Source: Alcaligenaceae bacterium
Lineage (GTDB): Bacteria > Pseudomonadota > Gammaproteobacteria > Burkholderiales > Burkholderiaceae_B
Assembly (NCBI GenBank): GCA_013416485.1
Contig: JACCEO010000001.1
Span: 186,001-250,000, forward strand
Reading direction: 5' to 3'
Length of the DNA stretch: 64,000 nt
Every line of letters starts with the position of its first letter. Position 1 is the stretch's first letter. The notes under the pieces were generated by a model. That model was not told the origin of the DNA and ran no database searches. It was given only the letters and a program-made list of their open reading frames with translations. Made by a program: the position numbers and the translations under genes. Positions 8,618 through 18,118 of the stretch are shown in pieces.

Positions 8618-9385
8618 ATGGATATCGATTACGCAGCCGCTACCCTATGGGCGGGCATGAAAGAAAAAAATCACATGCCTGCCGATTGGTTTGGTAAGCT
8701 CACGCTGGCACAGGCTTATGCGGTACAGCTGAATATCCTTAAGCGGCGCGTAGCAGAAGGTGATCAGCATGCGGGTTGGAAGGTAGGCTTAACCTCGCAA
8801 GCCATGCGTAAACAGCAAAATGTTGCTGAACCCTGTTTTGCGCACTTGATGGCATCGGGACATTTGCCGTCGGGGCTGCACATTAAATACGACAGCTTGA
8901 TTCGCCCTGGTATTGAAAATGAATTGTGCCTAACCCTGGGTAGTACCCTGCACGGGCCAAATGTTAGTTTCGATCAAGCACTGGCCGCTATTGCAACGGT
9001 AGAGCCCGCCTTAGAACTTATAGAAGTCCGCGGTGATTTCAGCGCCGATAAGGCCCTGTCTATGGCAGATAATGCCCAACAATATGGTTTCATTACCGGT
9101 AAACCCGTGGTTTATGATCCTGCCGTCGCTTTAGATAAAACCATCGTCAACGTTAACTTTAACCATACCCTGGTGGAAACCGCCAACGGGGCCGAGGTCA
9201 TGGGCAATCCGGTGTATTCCTTAATGTGGCTGGCAGGCAAACTGGCAGAATTTGGGCTTAGTCTGGACGCGGGTATGAAGGTCATGTCGGGCAGCTTTAC
9301 CAAGCAATATGCAGTCGCGGCAGGGGATACAGTTACCTCACATTTTTCTGATTTTGGCTCTGTAGAAGCCACCTTTGAGCGCTAA
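8618..9385 (+). CDS. 2-keto-4-pentenoate hydratase-like protein (FAH superfamily)
   Basis: 255 aa, matching the length and layout of the MhpD/4-oxalocrotonate decarboxylase group. An N-terminal segment with 'AGWKVGLTSQAM' (residues about 48-59) is followed by the metal-site region ENELCL (about 107-112) and EVRGDF. Members hydrate 2-hydroxy-2,4-dienoates or decarboxylate 4-oxalocrotonate, with a divalent metal. Both reactions belong to meta-cleavage pathways of aromatics, so the gene hints at an aromatic or cyclic substrate. Hydratase versus decarboxylase cannot be decided from sequence alone. Confidence 0.82.
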   Translation: MDIDYAAATLWAGMKEKNHMPADWFGKLTLAQAYAVQLNILKRRVAEGDQHAGWKVGLTSQAMRKQQNVAEPCFAHLMASGHLPSGLHIKYDSLIRPGIENELCLTLGSTLHGPNVSFDQALAAIATVEPALELIEVRGDFSADKALSMADNAQQYGFITGKPVVYDPAVALDKTIVNVNFNHTLVETANGAEVMGNPVYSLMWLAGKLAEFGLSLDAGMKVMSGSFTKQYAVAAGDTVTSHFSDFGSVEATFER

Positions 9386-9394
9386 GGACACAGC

Positions 9395-10174
9395 ATGGAT
9401 TTAGGAATAAAAGGCCGTAGCGCCATCGTATGTGGCGCTAGCGCTGGTTTGGGCTACGCTTGCGCGCACTCATTGGCTGAAGCCGGAGTGAATGTGTTGT
9501 TGGTGGCACGTGGTGCCGAAAGGCTGGATGCGGCTGCCAAGGTTTTGCGCCAGCAATTCCCGGTCGAAGTCACTACTTTGGCCGCTAACGTGACCACGGC
9601 AGAAGGCCGTGCCGCCATACTACAGGCGAATCCTACCCCGGATATTTTGGTCAATAACGCGGGTGGGCCGCCCCCAGGGGATTTTCGCAACTGGGAGCGC
9701 GATGACTGGATCGCTGCCCTAGATGCCAATATGCTGGCGCCAATAGAAATGATACGCGCCACCGTAGACCATATGGCTGCCAGGAAGTTTGGGCGTATTA
9801 TCAATATTACGTCCAGTGCGGTAAAAGCCCCTATCGATATCCTAGGCTTATCGAATGGCGCGCGTAGTGGCCTAACCGGTTTTGTGGCTGGCGTTGCACG
9901 TACCACCGTCATTAACAATGTCACCATTAATAACCTGTTGCCAGGGCCTTTCGATACCGACCGTTTGCGTTCTACCTTTGAAGTTTCATCCACCATGAGC
10001 AACCGCCCTGTAGCCGATGTTGAGCAAGAATGGAAAGCACGCAACCCTGCAGGCCGGTTTGGTCGTCCTGAAGAGTTCGGTGCCATGTGTGCCTTTTTGT
10101 GTAGCCAGTACGCAGGGTTTATGACAGGGCAAAACATACTGATGGATGGCGGTGCGTATCCAGGTACTTTTTAG
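9395..10174 (+). CDS. Short-chain dehydrogenase/reductase with atypical active site
   Basis: 259 aa SDR. The cofactor motif GASAGLG lies at residues 14-20 and NNAG at 87-90, and the C-terminal 'GFMTGQNILMDGGAYPG' is typical. The catalytic Tyr-xxx-Lys is absent: the aligned stretch reads LSNGAR, giving Ser153 and Arg157. A distinct SDR subgroup with 'LSNxxR' exists, so this is probably a true lineage feature rather than damage, but classical proton-relay chemistry is not expected. It lies 9 bases after the hydratase gene and is presumably co-transcribed. Confidence 0.85.
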   Translation: MDLGIKGRSAIVCGASAGLGYACAHSLAEAGVNVLLVARGAERLDAAAKVLRQQFPVEVTTLAANVTTAEGRAAILQANPTPDILVNNAGGPPPGDFRNWERDDWIAALDANMLAPIEMIRATVDHMAARKFGRIINITSSAVKAPIDILGLSNGARSGLTGFVAGVARTTVINNVTINNLLPGPFDTDRLRSTFEVSSTMSNRPVADVEQEWKARNPAGRFGRPEEFGAMCAFLCSQYAGFMTGQNILMDGGAYPGTF

Positions 10175-10189
10175 GTCGTTACTACCCTT

Positions 10190-10747
10190 ATGGTTTATTT
10201 GCTGAAGCTGGCGTCTACCATAGACGCCATTAATTCTTATGTTGGCCGAATCGCCCGATGGCTGATCTTGGCTGCCGTGCTAATTAGCGCGGGTAACGCC
10301 GTGATGCGTAAGCTCTTTTCCATCAGTTCAAACGCCATGCTGGAAGTCCAGTGGTATTTGTTCTCGGGGGTATTTTTGCTGGCGGCAGGTTATACCTTGT
10401 TAAAAAATGCCCATGTACGAATAGACTTTGTATCTAGCCGTTTGTCGGCGCGTACCCGTGCAATTATTGAGATTCTGGCTGTGTTGTTGGTGGTAACGCC
10501 GTTCTGCTGGATATTGATTCAGTTATCTTGGCCGCTACTGGTCAAGGCTTGGGAAAGCGGTGAGATGTCACCTGACGCAGGGGGCTTAATACGCTGGCCA
10601 GTCTACGCTTTGGTACCTGTGGGTATGGCCCTGTTAGTCGCACAAGCGTATTCCGAATTGATTAAAAGGGTGGCCTTTTTAAGGGGGCAGTATCCCGATC
10701 CGGGGGCAGCTGTGCAGGATCCCGAACTCACTTCCAAGAGCAACTAG
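10190..10747 (+). CDS. TRAP transporter small permease (DctQ family)
   Basis: 185 aa inner-membrane protein with four predicted membrane segments (about residues 19-40, 55-75, 98-120 and 140-160). It has the DctQ-type 'EVQWYLFSGVFLLAAGYTL' stretch. It abuts the large permease gene with no gap. Together with that protein and the binding protein at 12841-13923 it should form a sodium- or proton-driven tripartite importer for a carboxylate. It follows the SDR gene by 15 bases, so the importer is tied to the same operon. Confidence 0.88.
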   Translation: MVYLLKLASTIDAINSYVGRIARWLILAAVLISAGNAVMRKLFSISSNAMLEVQWYLFSGVFLLAAGYTLLKNAHVRIDFVSSRLSARTRAIIEILAVLLVVTPFCWILIQLSWPLLVKAWESGEMSPDAGGLIRWPVYALVPVGMALLVAQAYSELIKRVAFLRGQYPDPGAAVQDPELTSKSN

Positions 10748-12430
10748 ATGGACATCATTATCCAGAACTTTGTGCCCCTGATGTTCGGTGGCCTGGTTTT
10801 CTTCTTATTAACGGGTATTCCCGTGGCGTTTAGCCTGGCAGCCACCGGACTGGTGTTTGGGTTGCTGGGGGTAGCGTTAGACGTTTTTCCCTCGATATTG
10901 TTTCACGCATTACCTTTGCGCCTGTTTGGCATCATGAAAAATGACACGCTACTGGCTGTGCCGTTCTTTACCTTGATGGGGCTGGTGCTACAGCGTAGTG
11001 GCATGGCCGAAGACCTGCTGGAAACCATAGGCCAAGTATTTGGCCGTTTACGTGGTGGTTTGGCTATCGCGGTGATTGTGGTGGGGGCCTTGCTGGCAGC
11101 CACGACCGGTGTAGTGTCAGCGGCGGTTATTTCCATGGGCTTGATTTCACTGCCCATAATGCTGCGTTATGGCTATAACCGCAGCATTGCGACTGGGGTG
11201 ATTAGCGCCTCGGGCACGCTGGCCCAAATTATTCCACCTTCTATCGTATTAATCGTGATGGCTGACCAGTTAGGCCAGCCCGTAGGCGATATGTACGCAG
11301 GCGCCCTGATACCGGGCTTGGCCTTGGTGGTGTTGTACATGGCGTTTATTGCCGTTTTGGCAGTGATCAAACCACAGTGGGTACCCGCGTTGCCTGACGA
11401 GGCCTTGGTCTACAAGGAAAGTGATGGGGCTACTGGGCATAAGTCGCTGGGTGTGTTGCTGCTGATTTCAGCGGCTGCAGGGTATTTTTGGGCACTAAGC
11501 CACAACACCATATTCAGCGGGTTGCAGGGCAGCACTCATAACGCCCCAACTGACGAACTGGTGGTGTCGTCCATGACCGTTGGCGCTATTTGTGCCTTAG
11601 TCCTGGCGGGTTTGAATCGGGTTGGTGGCCTGGGTTTACTGTCACAGTTAACCGAACGGGTCGTATTTGTACTGATTCCACCATTGATGCTGGTATTTTT
11701 GGTGCTGGGTACCATCTTCTTGGGGATAGCCACGCCTACCGAGGGCGGGGCAATGGGGGCGGTAGGGGCGCTGGTCATGGCCTATTTACGTAACCGCCTG
11801 AATGCTACGCAGTTCCGCCAGGCCTTGGACCAAACCGTGCAGTTAACCTGCTTTGTCATGTTAATTGTGATTGGGGCCACCATATTTAGCTTTGTCTTTA
11901 TTGCGGTAGACGGTAGCGACTGGGTAAAACACCTGTTCGACAAGCTGCCCGGTGGCGCGTTGGGCTTTTTGATTGCTGTTAGTCTTTTGGTCTTTGTACT
12001 GGGTATGTTCATAGACTACTTTGAAATCGCCTTTATTGTGATTCCTATCTTGACGCCTGTGGCCGAACACATGGGAATTAACCTGGTGTTTTTTGGCGTG
12101 ATCATTGCTATGACCTTGCAAACCTCATTTTTAACGCCACCATTTGGTTACGCGCTATTTTATTTGCGTAGTGTGGCCAGCAAAACGGACTATACGGACA
12201 AGGTAACGCGCAAACCCATCAAAGCCATCACTACGACACAAATCTACAAAGGTTCCTTGGTGTTTGTGCTGCTGCAGGTAGTTATGGTGGGCATATTGTT
12301 AGCCTACCCAGAAATGGTTACTGACCGCCTGCATAGCAGTCCCGTCATTGACATGGATACCCTGGACTTTCAGGCCGAAACCGGTGGCTATGGCAACGAA
12401 GACGACGATCCTATGCGGGGTTTCGACTAA
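10748..12430 (+). CDS. TRAP transporter large permease (DctM family)
   Basis: 560 aa inner-membrane transporter subunit with about a dozen or more membrane segments. It belongs to the longer DctM group (the usual length is about 425 aa), with a hydrophilic insertion around residues 215-270. DctM signatures include 'GTLAQIIPPSIVLIVMADQ' (about residues 155-173) and 'TPTEGGAMGAVGALVM'. The last 30 residues are acidic and polar. It carries the solute-binding channel of the TRAP system. Its first codon directly follows the small-permease stop. Confidence 0.9.
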   Translation: MDIIIQNFVPLMFGGLVFFLLTGIPVAFSLAATGLVFGLLGVALDVFPSILFHALPLRLFGIMKNDTLLAVPFFTLMGLVLQRSGMAEDLLETIGQVFGRLRGGLAIAVIVVGALLAATTGVVSAAVISMGLISLPIMLRYGYNRSIATGVISASGTLAQIIPPSIVLIVMADQLGQPVGDMYAGALIPGLALVVLYMAFIAVLAVIKPQWVPALPDEALVYKESDGATGHKSLGVLLLISAAAGYFWALSHNTIFSGLQGSTHNAPTDELVVSSMTVGAICALVLAGLNRVGGLGLLSQLTERVVFVLIPPLMLVFLVLGTIFLGIATPTEGGAMGAVGALVMAYLRNRLNATQFRQALDQTVQLTCFVMLIVIGATIFSFVFIAVDGSDWVKHLFDKLPGGALGFLIAVSLLVFVLGMFIDYFEIAFIVIPILTPVAEHMGINLVFFGVIIAMTLQTSFLTPPFGYALFYLRSVASKTDYTDKVTRKPIKAITTTQIYKGSLVFVLLQVVMVGILLAYPEMVTDRLHSSPVIDMDTLDFQAETGGYGNEDDDPMRGFD

Positions 12431-12563
12431 AATAAACTAAAATGGAACGACTATATTCATTTTCGAAGCACACTAAGCATTTTTATTGCTTTGTCCAAGA
12501 TGCAGAGATTAAAGTGCATCCTTTATACAAAGCAGCCAAAGCTGGTAGAGGAGCGATTTGGCC

Positions 12564-12746
12564 ATGAAATCAGACAAATCTTTGGGGTCCACATCCAGGC
12601 TCTCACAGCCAATGAGGCCAGCTACCTTGTCGGCTTTAGAACCATTGACGAGATCAGAAATCGATGCCTTAAGGCAAAAAAAGAGACGTATCTCAGACTC
12701 TTATCAAAAGACATTGGCTAAAAGTTTCCCTGTTAATCAGGGATAG
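12564..12746 (+). CDS. Small hypothetical protein
   Basis: A 60-codon frame starting at ATG 12564, with a possible ribosome site AGAGGAG at 12547-12553; a TTG two codons upstream is also in frame. The product is basic and polar, with a likely helix 'LTRSEIDALRQKKRRISDSY'. No family is recognised. It lies between the TRAP permease genes and the terminator at 12760-12810. An alternative frame (12491-12721, 76 codons) overlaps it; both cannot easily be real, and this frame has the better ribosome site. Confidence 0.4.
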   Translation: MKSDKSLGSTSRLSQPMRPATLSALEPLTRSEIDALRQKKRRISDSYQKTLAKSFPVNQG

Positions 12747-12759
12747 GTTTGTTTCGACT

Positions 12760-12810
12760 AAAAAAACGCCCCTAAGCTTGGTTTAAATACCAAAACTTAG
12801 GGGCGTAATT
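12760..12810 (-). terminator. Intrinsic terminator of the TRAP binding-protein gene
   Basis: A perfect 11-base inverted repeat, ACGCCCCTAAG (12766-12776) and CTTAGGGGCGT (12796-12806), with further pairing inside. Read on the minus strand it is followed by a run of T (12760-12766), as expected downstream of the gene ending at 12841. On the plus strand only AATTT follows, so termination of the incoming TRAP transcript would be weaker. Confidence 0.85.
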
Positions 12811-12840
12811 TGCTACTGAGAACTACAGGCAGCTAGTTAT

Positions 12841-13923
12841 TTAAAACTTCTGGGACTGCATGTATTGGTCAAAACTGCCTTCTGCAAAACGGAACCACAG
12901 GTTTTCGTTAGCGCGGAAGGTAGAGAAGTCGTCATAGATCTTCTTCCAGTCTGGGTTGCGTGCCGAAATTTCATCAAACAGCGCCATGGATTCTGCGAAG
13001 CTTGCATCCATGACGGGTTTGGGGAAACGGTGCAGCTTGGTGCCGCTAGCCACAATTTCTTTTAGGGCTTGTGGGTTACGGGCATCGTAGATGGACTGGA
13101 ACTTAATATGGCCCACAGCCGACGCAGCTTCTAGAATTGACTTGTATTCTTGTGGCAGTTTGTCGTAGGCGTCGGTGTTGAAGAACAGATCCACCTGCGC
13201 GCAACCTTCCCACCAGCCGGGGTAGTAATAGTGGGGGGCAACCTTGTTCAGGCCCATGCGTAAGTCATCCAGTGGGCCTGACCATTCTGCCGCATCAATT
13301 GTGCCTTTTTCCAGTGACGTGTACACGTCAGAACCTGGAATTTGCTGAGGCACAGCGCCTAAGCGTTCGAACACCATACCGGCCAAGCCGGGAATGCGAA
13401 TTTTCAAGCCTTTCAGGTCATCAAGGGTATTGATTTCCTTGCGATACCAGCCGCCCATTTGGGTGCCTGTATTACCCATAGGGAAGCTGATGATATTGTA
13501 TTTACGATAGAACTCGCGCATCAGATCCAGGCCATTGCCATCGTACATCCAGGCTGTCATTTGGCGTGAGTTCAAGCCAAATGGAAGGCCAGTGCCCAAG
13601 CCAAAGGTCTCGTTTTTGCCAACAAAGTAATACGCGTTGGTGTAGGCGCCTTCGACTGTGCCGTTTTCAACCCCGTCCAGTACGCCAAACGCAGGCATAA
13701 GCTCGCCCGCGTGGTGCAAGGAAATGGTGAACTTGCCACCCGACATAGAGCTGACCAGTTCTGTGAACTTAGTGGCTGCGGTGTGGTGGGCGGGTAGCGA
13801 GGTGTTGAAACTGGTCGCTAAGCGCCAGCGTATGGACGTTTGCGCATGTACCGCTGGTGCCGCAATGGCGGACGAGGCAACAAGGCCTGCACCGGCTTTT
13901 TTAAGAAAGGAACGTCTTTGCAT
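12841..13923 (-). CDS. TRAP transporter substrate-binding protein (DctP/TakP-like)
   Basis: 360 aa periplasmic receptor. The N-terminus has a Tat-type twin-arginine motif, RRSFLKKAG (residues 3-11), then a hydrophobic stretch ending in VHAQ. The body shows TakP-group features, 'TGTQMGGWYRKEINTLDDLKG' region and 'EWSGPLDDLRMGL', seen in receptors for 2-keto acids and related carboxylates. It is convergent with the TRAP permeases, ending 410 bases from them. Because no other TRAP receptor is in the window it is the likely partner. A solute with a 2-oxo acid group is plausible but unproven. Confidence 0.9.
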   Translation of the reverse strand: MQRRSFLKKAGAGLVASSAIAAPAVHAQTSIRWRLATSFNTSLPAHHTAATKFTELVSSMSGGKFTISLHHAGELMPAFGVLDGVENGTVEGAYTNAYYFVGKNETFGLGTGLPFGLNSRQMTAWMYDGNGLDLMREFYRKYNIISFPMGNTGTQMGGWYRKEINTLDDLKGLKIRIPGLAGMVFERLGAVPQQIPGSDVYTSLEKGTIDAAEWSGPLDDLRMGLNKVAPHYYYPGWWEGCAQVDLFFNTDAYDKLPQEYKSILEAASAVGHIKFQSIYDARNPQALKEIVASGTKLHRFPKPVMDASFAESMALFDEISARNPDWKKIYDDFSTFRANENLWFRFAEGSFDQYMQSQKF

Positions 13924-14015
13924 ATGGGATATAACCTTTAGATAAAACAGTGATGGTATTTGAGGTTATTTATACATCATTTAGGCATGGTGGTCTAAGC
14001 GTACGTACAAGTTAA

Positions 14016-14146
14016 CTACCCTAAATACACCCACGGCCGTTGTTGACGATCACGTTGTTGGAATGCCTGGATGTCTTCAATGCAGCCTAGGGTCTGATCG
14101 ATTTCATCTTGGCTCAGTAGCAACGCTTGTCGGGAGACTGCGGCTA
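14016..14146 (-). pseudogene. Remnant of an unidentified gene's 3' end
   Basis: On the minus strand, +1 relative to the acyltransferase frame, an open stretch of about 43 codons runs from just after an in-frame TAA near 14160 to a TAG at 14016-14018. It has no ATG. The predicted end is amphipathic and tails off as 'RQQRPWVYLG'. It overlaps the last codons of the acyltransferase gene. It looks like the tail of an older gene whose 5' part was lost when the acyltransferase arrived. The parent family is not recognised, and chance openness is possible. Confidence 0.35.
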
Positions 14147-16110
14147 AGGTGATGTAATTTTAAGCTGTGATTCAGATACCATTCGCCTAGTTTCTGCCCA
14201 CCGTAGATATTTAGGTGGTGGGTATCGGAATAGATGGCTTTACCGTCAAGAGTTCCCGGGGTATCTAAAGCAGAAAAGAACTCACTTGTATCAACCCATT
14301 CGACATTGGGAATTTTTTTTACTAATGACTTAATTATTTTATTAGCCTCTGAATATCGATTGTCGATATTCCCAGCTAGGTGTATTCCTAATTTTTCTAG
14401 CTGCAGTAACCTGAAGGGGTGACGTTTCAGTAGGGGTACATCCGAAAAGACGTAGATCGGCGTCGTTTTAGATATTTTCCTTAATGTCGCTTCAAGCTTT
14501 TGAAGATAAGCTATGTCGTAGTCTTTAGGAGCACTACTGCTGGGGTCTGACAGTAACCCCAGTTGGTATGCCCAACTTGACGCAAATAGGACACCATCAA
14601 ATTTTTTATAATTAGATTCAAAATAGGATTTTAGTGATGCACAAGGTTCTTGCGCCCATCCTGGGAGTACTTTTTCATCATAATTAAAGACCGGGGAGCA
14701 GGAGCTGGCCGTAATTACGGATGAACTCCAGTTTTCTTGGGCGCCAATAACATCAATAAAGGTATTGTAGTGCGCAGCGTGGGAGTCCCCTGTCATTAGC
14801 AATGTTGGTGGTACTGCGCGATCTCCTCGAATACATTGTTTTGTAAAGTTTCCATGACACACGTCATCGCCGTAGCCGGTGAGTGCCTCTTCGGGCATAG
14901 CATGTGGAATGTATAGTTTTTGAAACACAATACTGGCGCTGATGATAAGAGTGCCCGGCAGTATGTAATTGTATAAAACAGCCTTGGGAAAGGTAAAAGC
15001 TAGCTTTCTAAAAGGTTGTTCGACGATTTTATAAGACAATACTGATAAGGCAAACGTCGCTACAAATGCAGTAAGCAACCAGCTTCCTGGTAAAGTGTTT
15101 TGACCATATACGTAGCGCATATAGGCCAGTATGGGCCAGTGCCATAGATATATCGAATAGGAAAGCAGGCCTGTCCAAACAATAACAGGTCTGGATAGTA
15201 GCCATTTTATGGTTCCTGAGGTTGTGATGTCTTGCCTGTCTGTCGAATACAGAATTATGGCTGTTCCTATACAGGGGAGCATGGCATTAAATCCGGGGAA
15301 AATGCTATGCTGATCCAACCAAAAAAACGATAATACGAGCATTGCTAAACCTAGTAAGGACCAAGCAGACGCGTGCCGTAATTTGTGCAATGGAATTAAT
15401 CGTGTAACTGCGCCTATTAATAGTTCGACACCACGCGCTTGAAGTAGGTAGTAGCCTTTAATACTGTGGTTATCTGATGAAGCCATGTATTGCGATACAA
15501 CAAGCAACGCAATTGTGATCACGCCAACACTAGCAAGTAATAAGTAATGTTGTAGTGGTGCTGTACCTAAGGCTGGCTTAGGATGAAGACGAGTTAGACG
15601 AGTTAGACGAGTTAGACGAGTGGAAACCCACAGACTCAGCCCCCAAAGTAGAAGCAGTAAGACAGGCCATATAACGTAGAACTGCTCTTCAACCGATAAT
15701 GACCATAAATGTAATAGCGGCTTTTCCTCTGAGGAAATATCAAAATAGCCTTTTTCGCGTGAAAAATAAATATTGACAGCAAAGAATATTGAGTAACGTA
15801 TGGAGTCTAGCAAAGCCAGTAGGTCGGTCGGGGTCAGCAGGAAATATCCGACTAATAGTGTTGCTGCTACAACTAAGAAATAAACGGGCAGAATACGTCG
15901 TAGTCGCCTGACGTAAAAATCACGAATTGAAAATTTTTTATTAGAGATTTGCTGATAAATAATACCGGTAATCAAAAATCCGGAAATTACAAAGAATACA
16001 TCCACTCCCACAAAGCCGCCAGGCAGCCATGCCGGATTCATGTGTGTCAGTACAACAGCAAGTACGGCGATGGCACGTAAGCCATCAATTTCGGGACGGT
16101 AAAGTTTCAT
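14104..16110 (-). CDS. Membrane acyltransferase with SGNH domain (OafA/YrhL family)
   Basis: 668 aa. Residues about 1-385 form the ten-or-more-helix acyltransferase-3 domain ('YRPEIDGLRAIAVLAVVLTH', the catalytic-region histidine in the first helix, and 'SLSVEEQFYVIWP'). The periplasmic part (about 420-655) is SGNH-like, with GDSHA near residue 430 and DTHHL near 640. Such proteins O-acetylate O-antigen or other surface glycans. It is transcribed divergently from the polysaccharide operon at its left edge. A 9-base tandem repeat encodes four Thr-Arg-Leu units in a loop of the membrane domain. Confidence 0.88.
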   Translation of the reverse strand: MKLYRPEIDGLRAIAVLAVVLTHMNPAWLPGGFVGVDVFFVISGFLITGIIYQQISNKKFSIRDFYVRRLRRILPVYFLVVAATLLVGYFLLTPTDLLALLDSIRYSIFFAVNIYFSREKGYFDISSEEKPLLHLWSLSVEEQFYVIWPVLLLLLWGLSLWVSTRLTRLTRLTRLHPKPALGTAPLQHYLLLASVGVITIALLVVSQYMASSDNHSIKGYYLLQARGVELLIGAVTRLIPLHKLRHASAWSLLGLAMLVLSFFWLDQHSIFPGFNAMLPCIGTAIILYSTDRQDITTSGTIKWLLSRPVIVWTGLLSYSIYLWHWPILAYMRYVYGQNTLPGSWLLTAFVATFALSVLSYKIVEQPFRKLAFTFPKAVLYNYILPGTLIISASIVFQKLYIPHAMPEEALTGYGDDVCHGNFTKQCIRGDRAVPPTLLMTGDSHAAHYNTFIDVIGAQENWSSSVITASSCSPVFNYDEKVLPGWAQEPCASLKSYFESNYKKFDGVLFASSWAYQLGLLSDPSSSAPKDYDIAYLQKLEATLRKISKTTPIYVFSDVPLLKRHPFRLLQLEKLGIHLAGNIDNRYSEANKIIKSLVKKIPNVEWVDTSEFFSALDTPGTLDGKAIYSDTHHLNIYGGQKLGEWYLNHSLKLHHLSRSLPTSVATEPR
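15587..15621 (-). repeat. 9-bp tandem repeat inside the acyltransferase gene
   Basis: The plus-strand unit AGACGAGTT occurs nearly four times in a row (15587-15621). On the coding strand it specifies Thr-Arg-Leu repeated four times in a basic loop between membrane helices. A change in copy number would add or remove TRL units without shifting frame. Confidence 0.85.
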
Positions 16111-16162
16111 AATTCCAATCGTGACACTGTGAGTTTTCTTACTGTTTTTTTATGGTTCATCA

Positions 16163-16192
16163 TTGTAGTTCCAGCAAGGGCCATGCTATATT
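16163..16192 (+). promoter_or_regulatory. Candidate sigma-70 promoter of the polysaccharide operon
   Basis: TTGTAG (16163-16168), an 18-base spacer and TATATT (16187-16192) lie 30 bases before the ATG of the EPS regulator. The region is the divergent intergenic between the acyltransferase and the operon. No JUMPstart or ops (GGCGGTAG) element was found here. Called only from match to the consensus. Confidence 0.4.
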
Positions 16193-16222
16193 TCCGTTCA
16201 CTCATTGAACGTTGTAAATATT

Positions 16223-16555
16223 ATGTCCCAGAATCTAACAGATGAAAGTCATCTTAAAGTTTTACGTTTGCTGGAGTCTAACCCCGACTTGAGCCAGCGT
16301 GAGCTTGCGCGTGCTTTAGGGGTTAGTTTAGGAAAAACCAATTACTGCGTTCGTGCCTTATTGGACAAGGGGTTGTTGAAGATGAAGAACTTTCGCAACA
16401 GCCAGAACAAGTTGGGCTATACCTATCTATTGACGTCAGCAGGCCTGACAGCAAAAACAGATCTAACAAGGCGGTTTTTACGACAAAAACAGTTGGAGTA
16501 TGAAGTATTAAAGCTGGAAATAGAACAATTGCAGCGTGAGGCTGCTGACCACTGA
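16223..16555 (+). CDS. MarR-type EPS-associated transcriptional regulator
   Basis: 110 aa, small winged-helix protein of the MarR-like family that heads many exopolysaccharide and O-antigen operons. The HTH covers about residues 15-60 ('NPDLSQRELARALGVSLGKT', then 'YCVRALLDKGLLK'). The C-terminal third is a predicted coiled coil (QKQLEYEVLKLEIEQLQ). The ATG at 16223 is preferred over an in-frame TTG at 16205. As first gene of the operon it probably modulates polysaccharide expression, perhaps through transcription elongation, but its mechanism is not visible. Confidence 0.88.
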   Translation: MSQNLTDESHLKVLRLLESNPDLSQRELARALGVSLGKTNYCVRALLDKGLLKMKNFRNSQNKLGYTYLLTSAGLTAKTDLTRRFLRQKQLEYEVLKLEIEQLQREAADH

Positions 16556-16588
16556 CTTTGATGTAACTCACTAATTTAGAACAAGTAA

Positions 16589-18117
<1,529 letters not shown>

Positions 18118-18118
18118 A

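Noticed and set aside
9454-10137. 227-codon minus-strand open frame opposite the SDR gene
   Set aside because: No family features, and fully inside the SDR gene on the other strand.
12491-12721. 76-codon frame overlapping the small hypothetical gene at 12564
   Set aside because: The overlapping frame at 12564 has the better ribosome site; no homology was recognised for this one.
16111-16222. Search for a JUMPstart/ops element ahead of the polysaccharide operon
   Set aside because: No GGCGGTAG core or close variant found in the divergent intergenic region.
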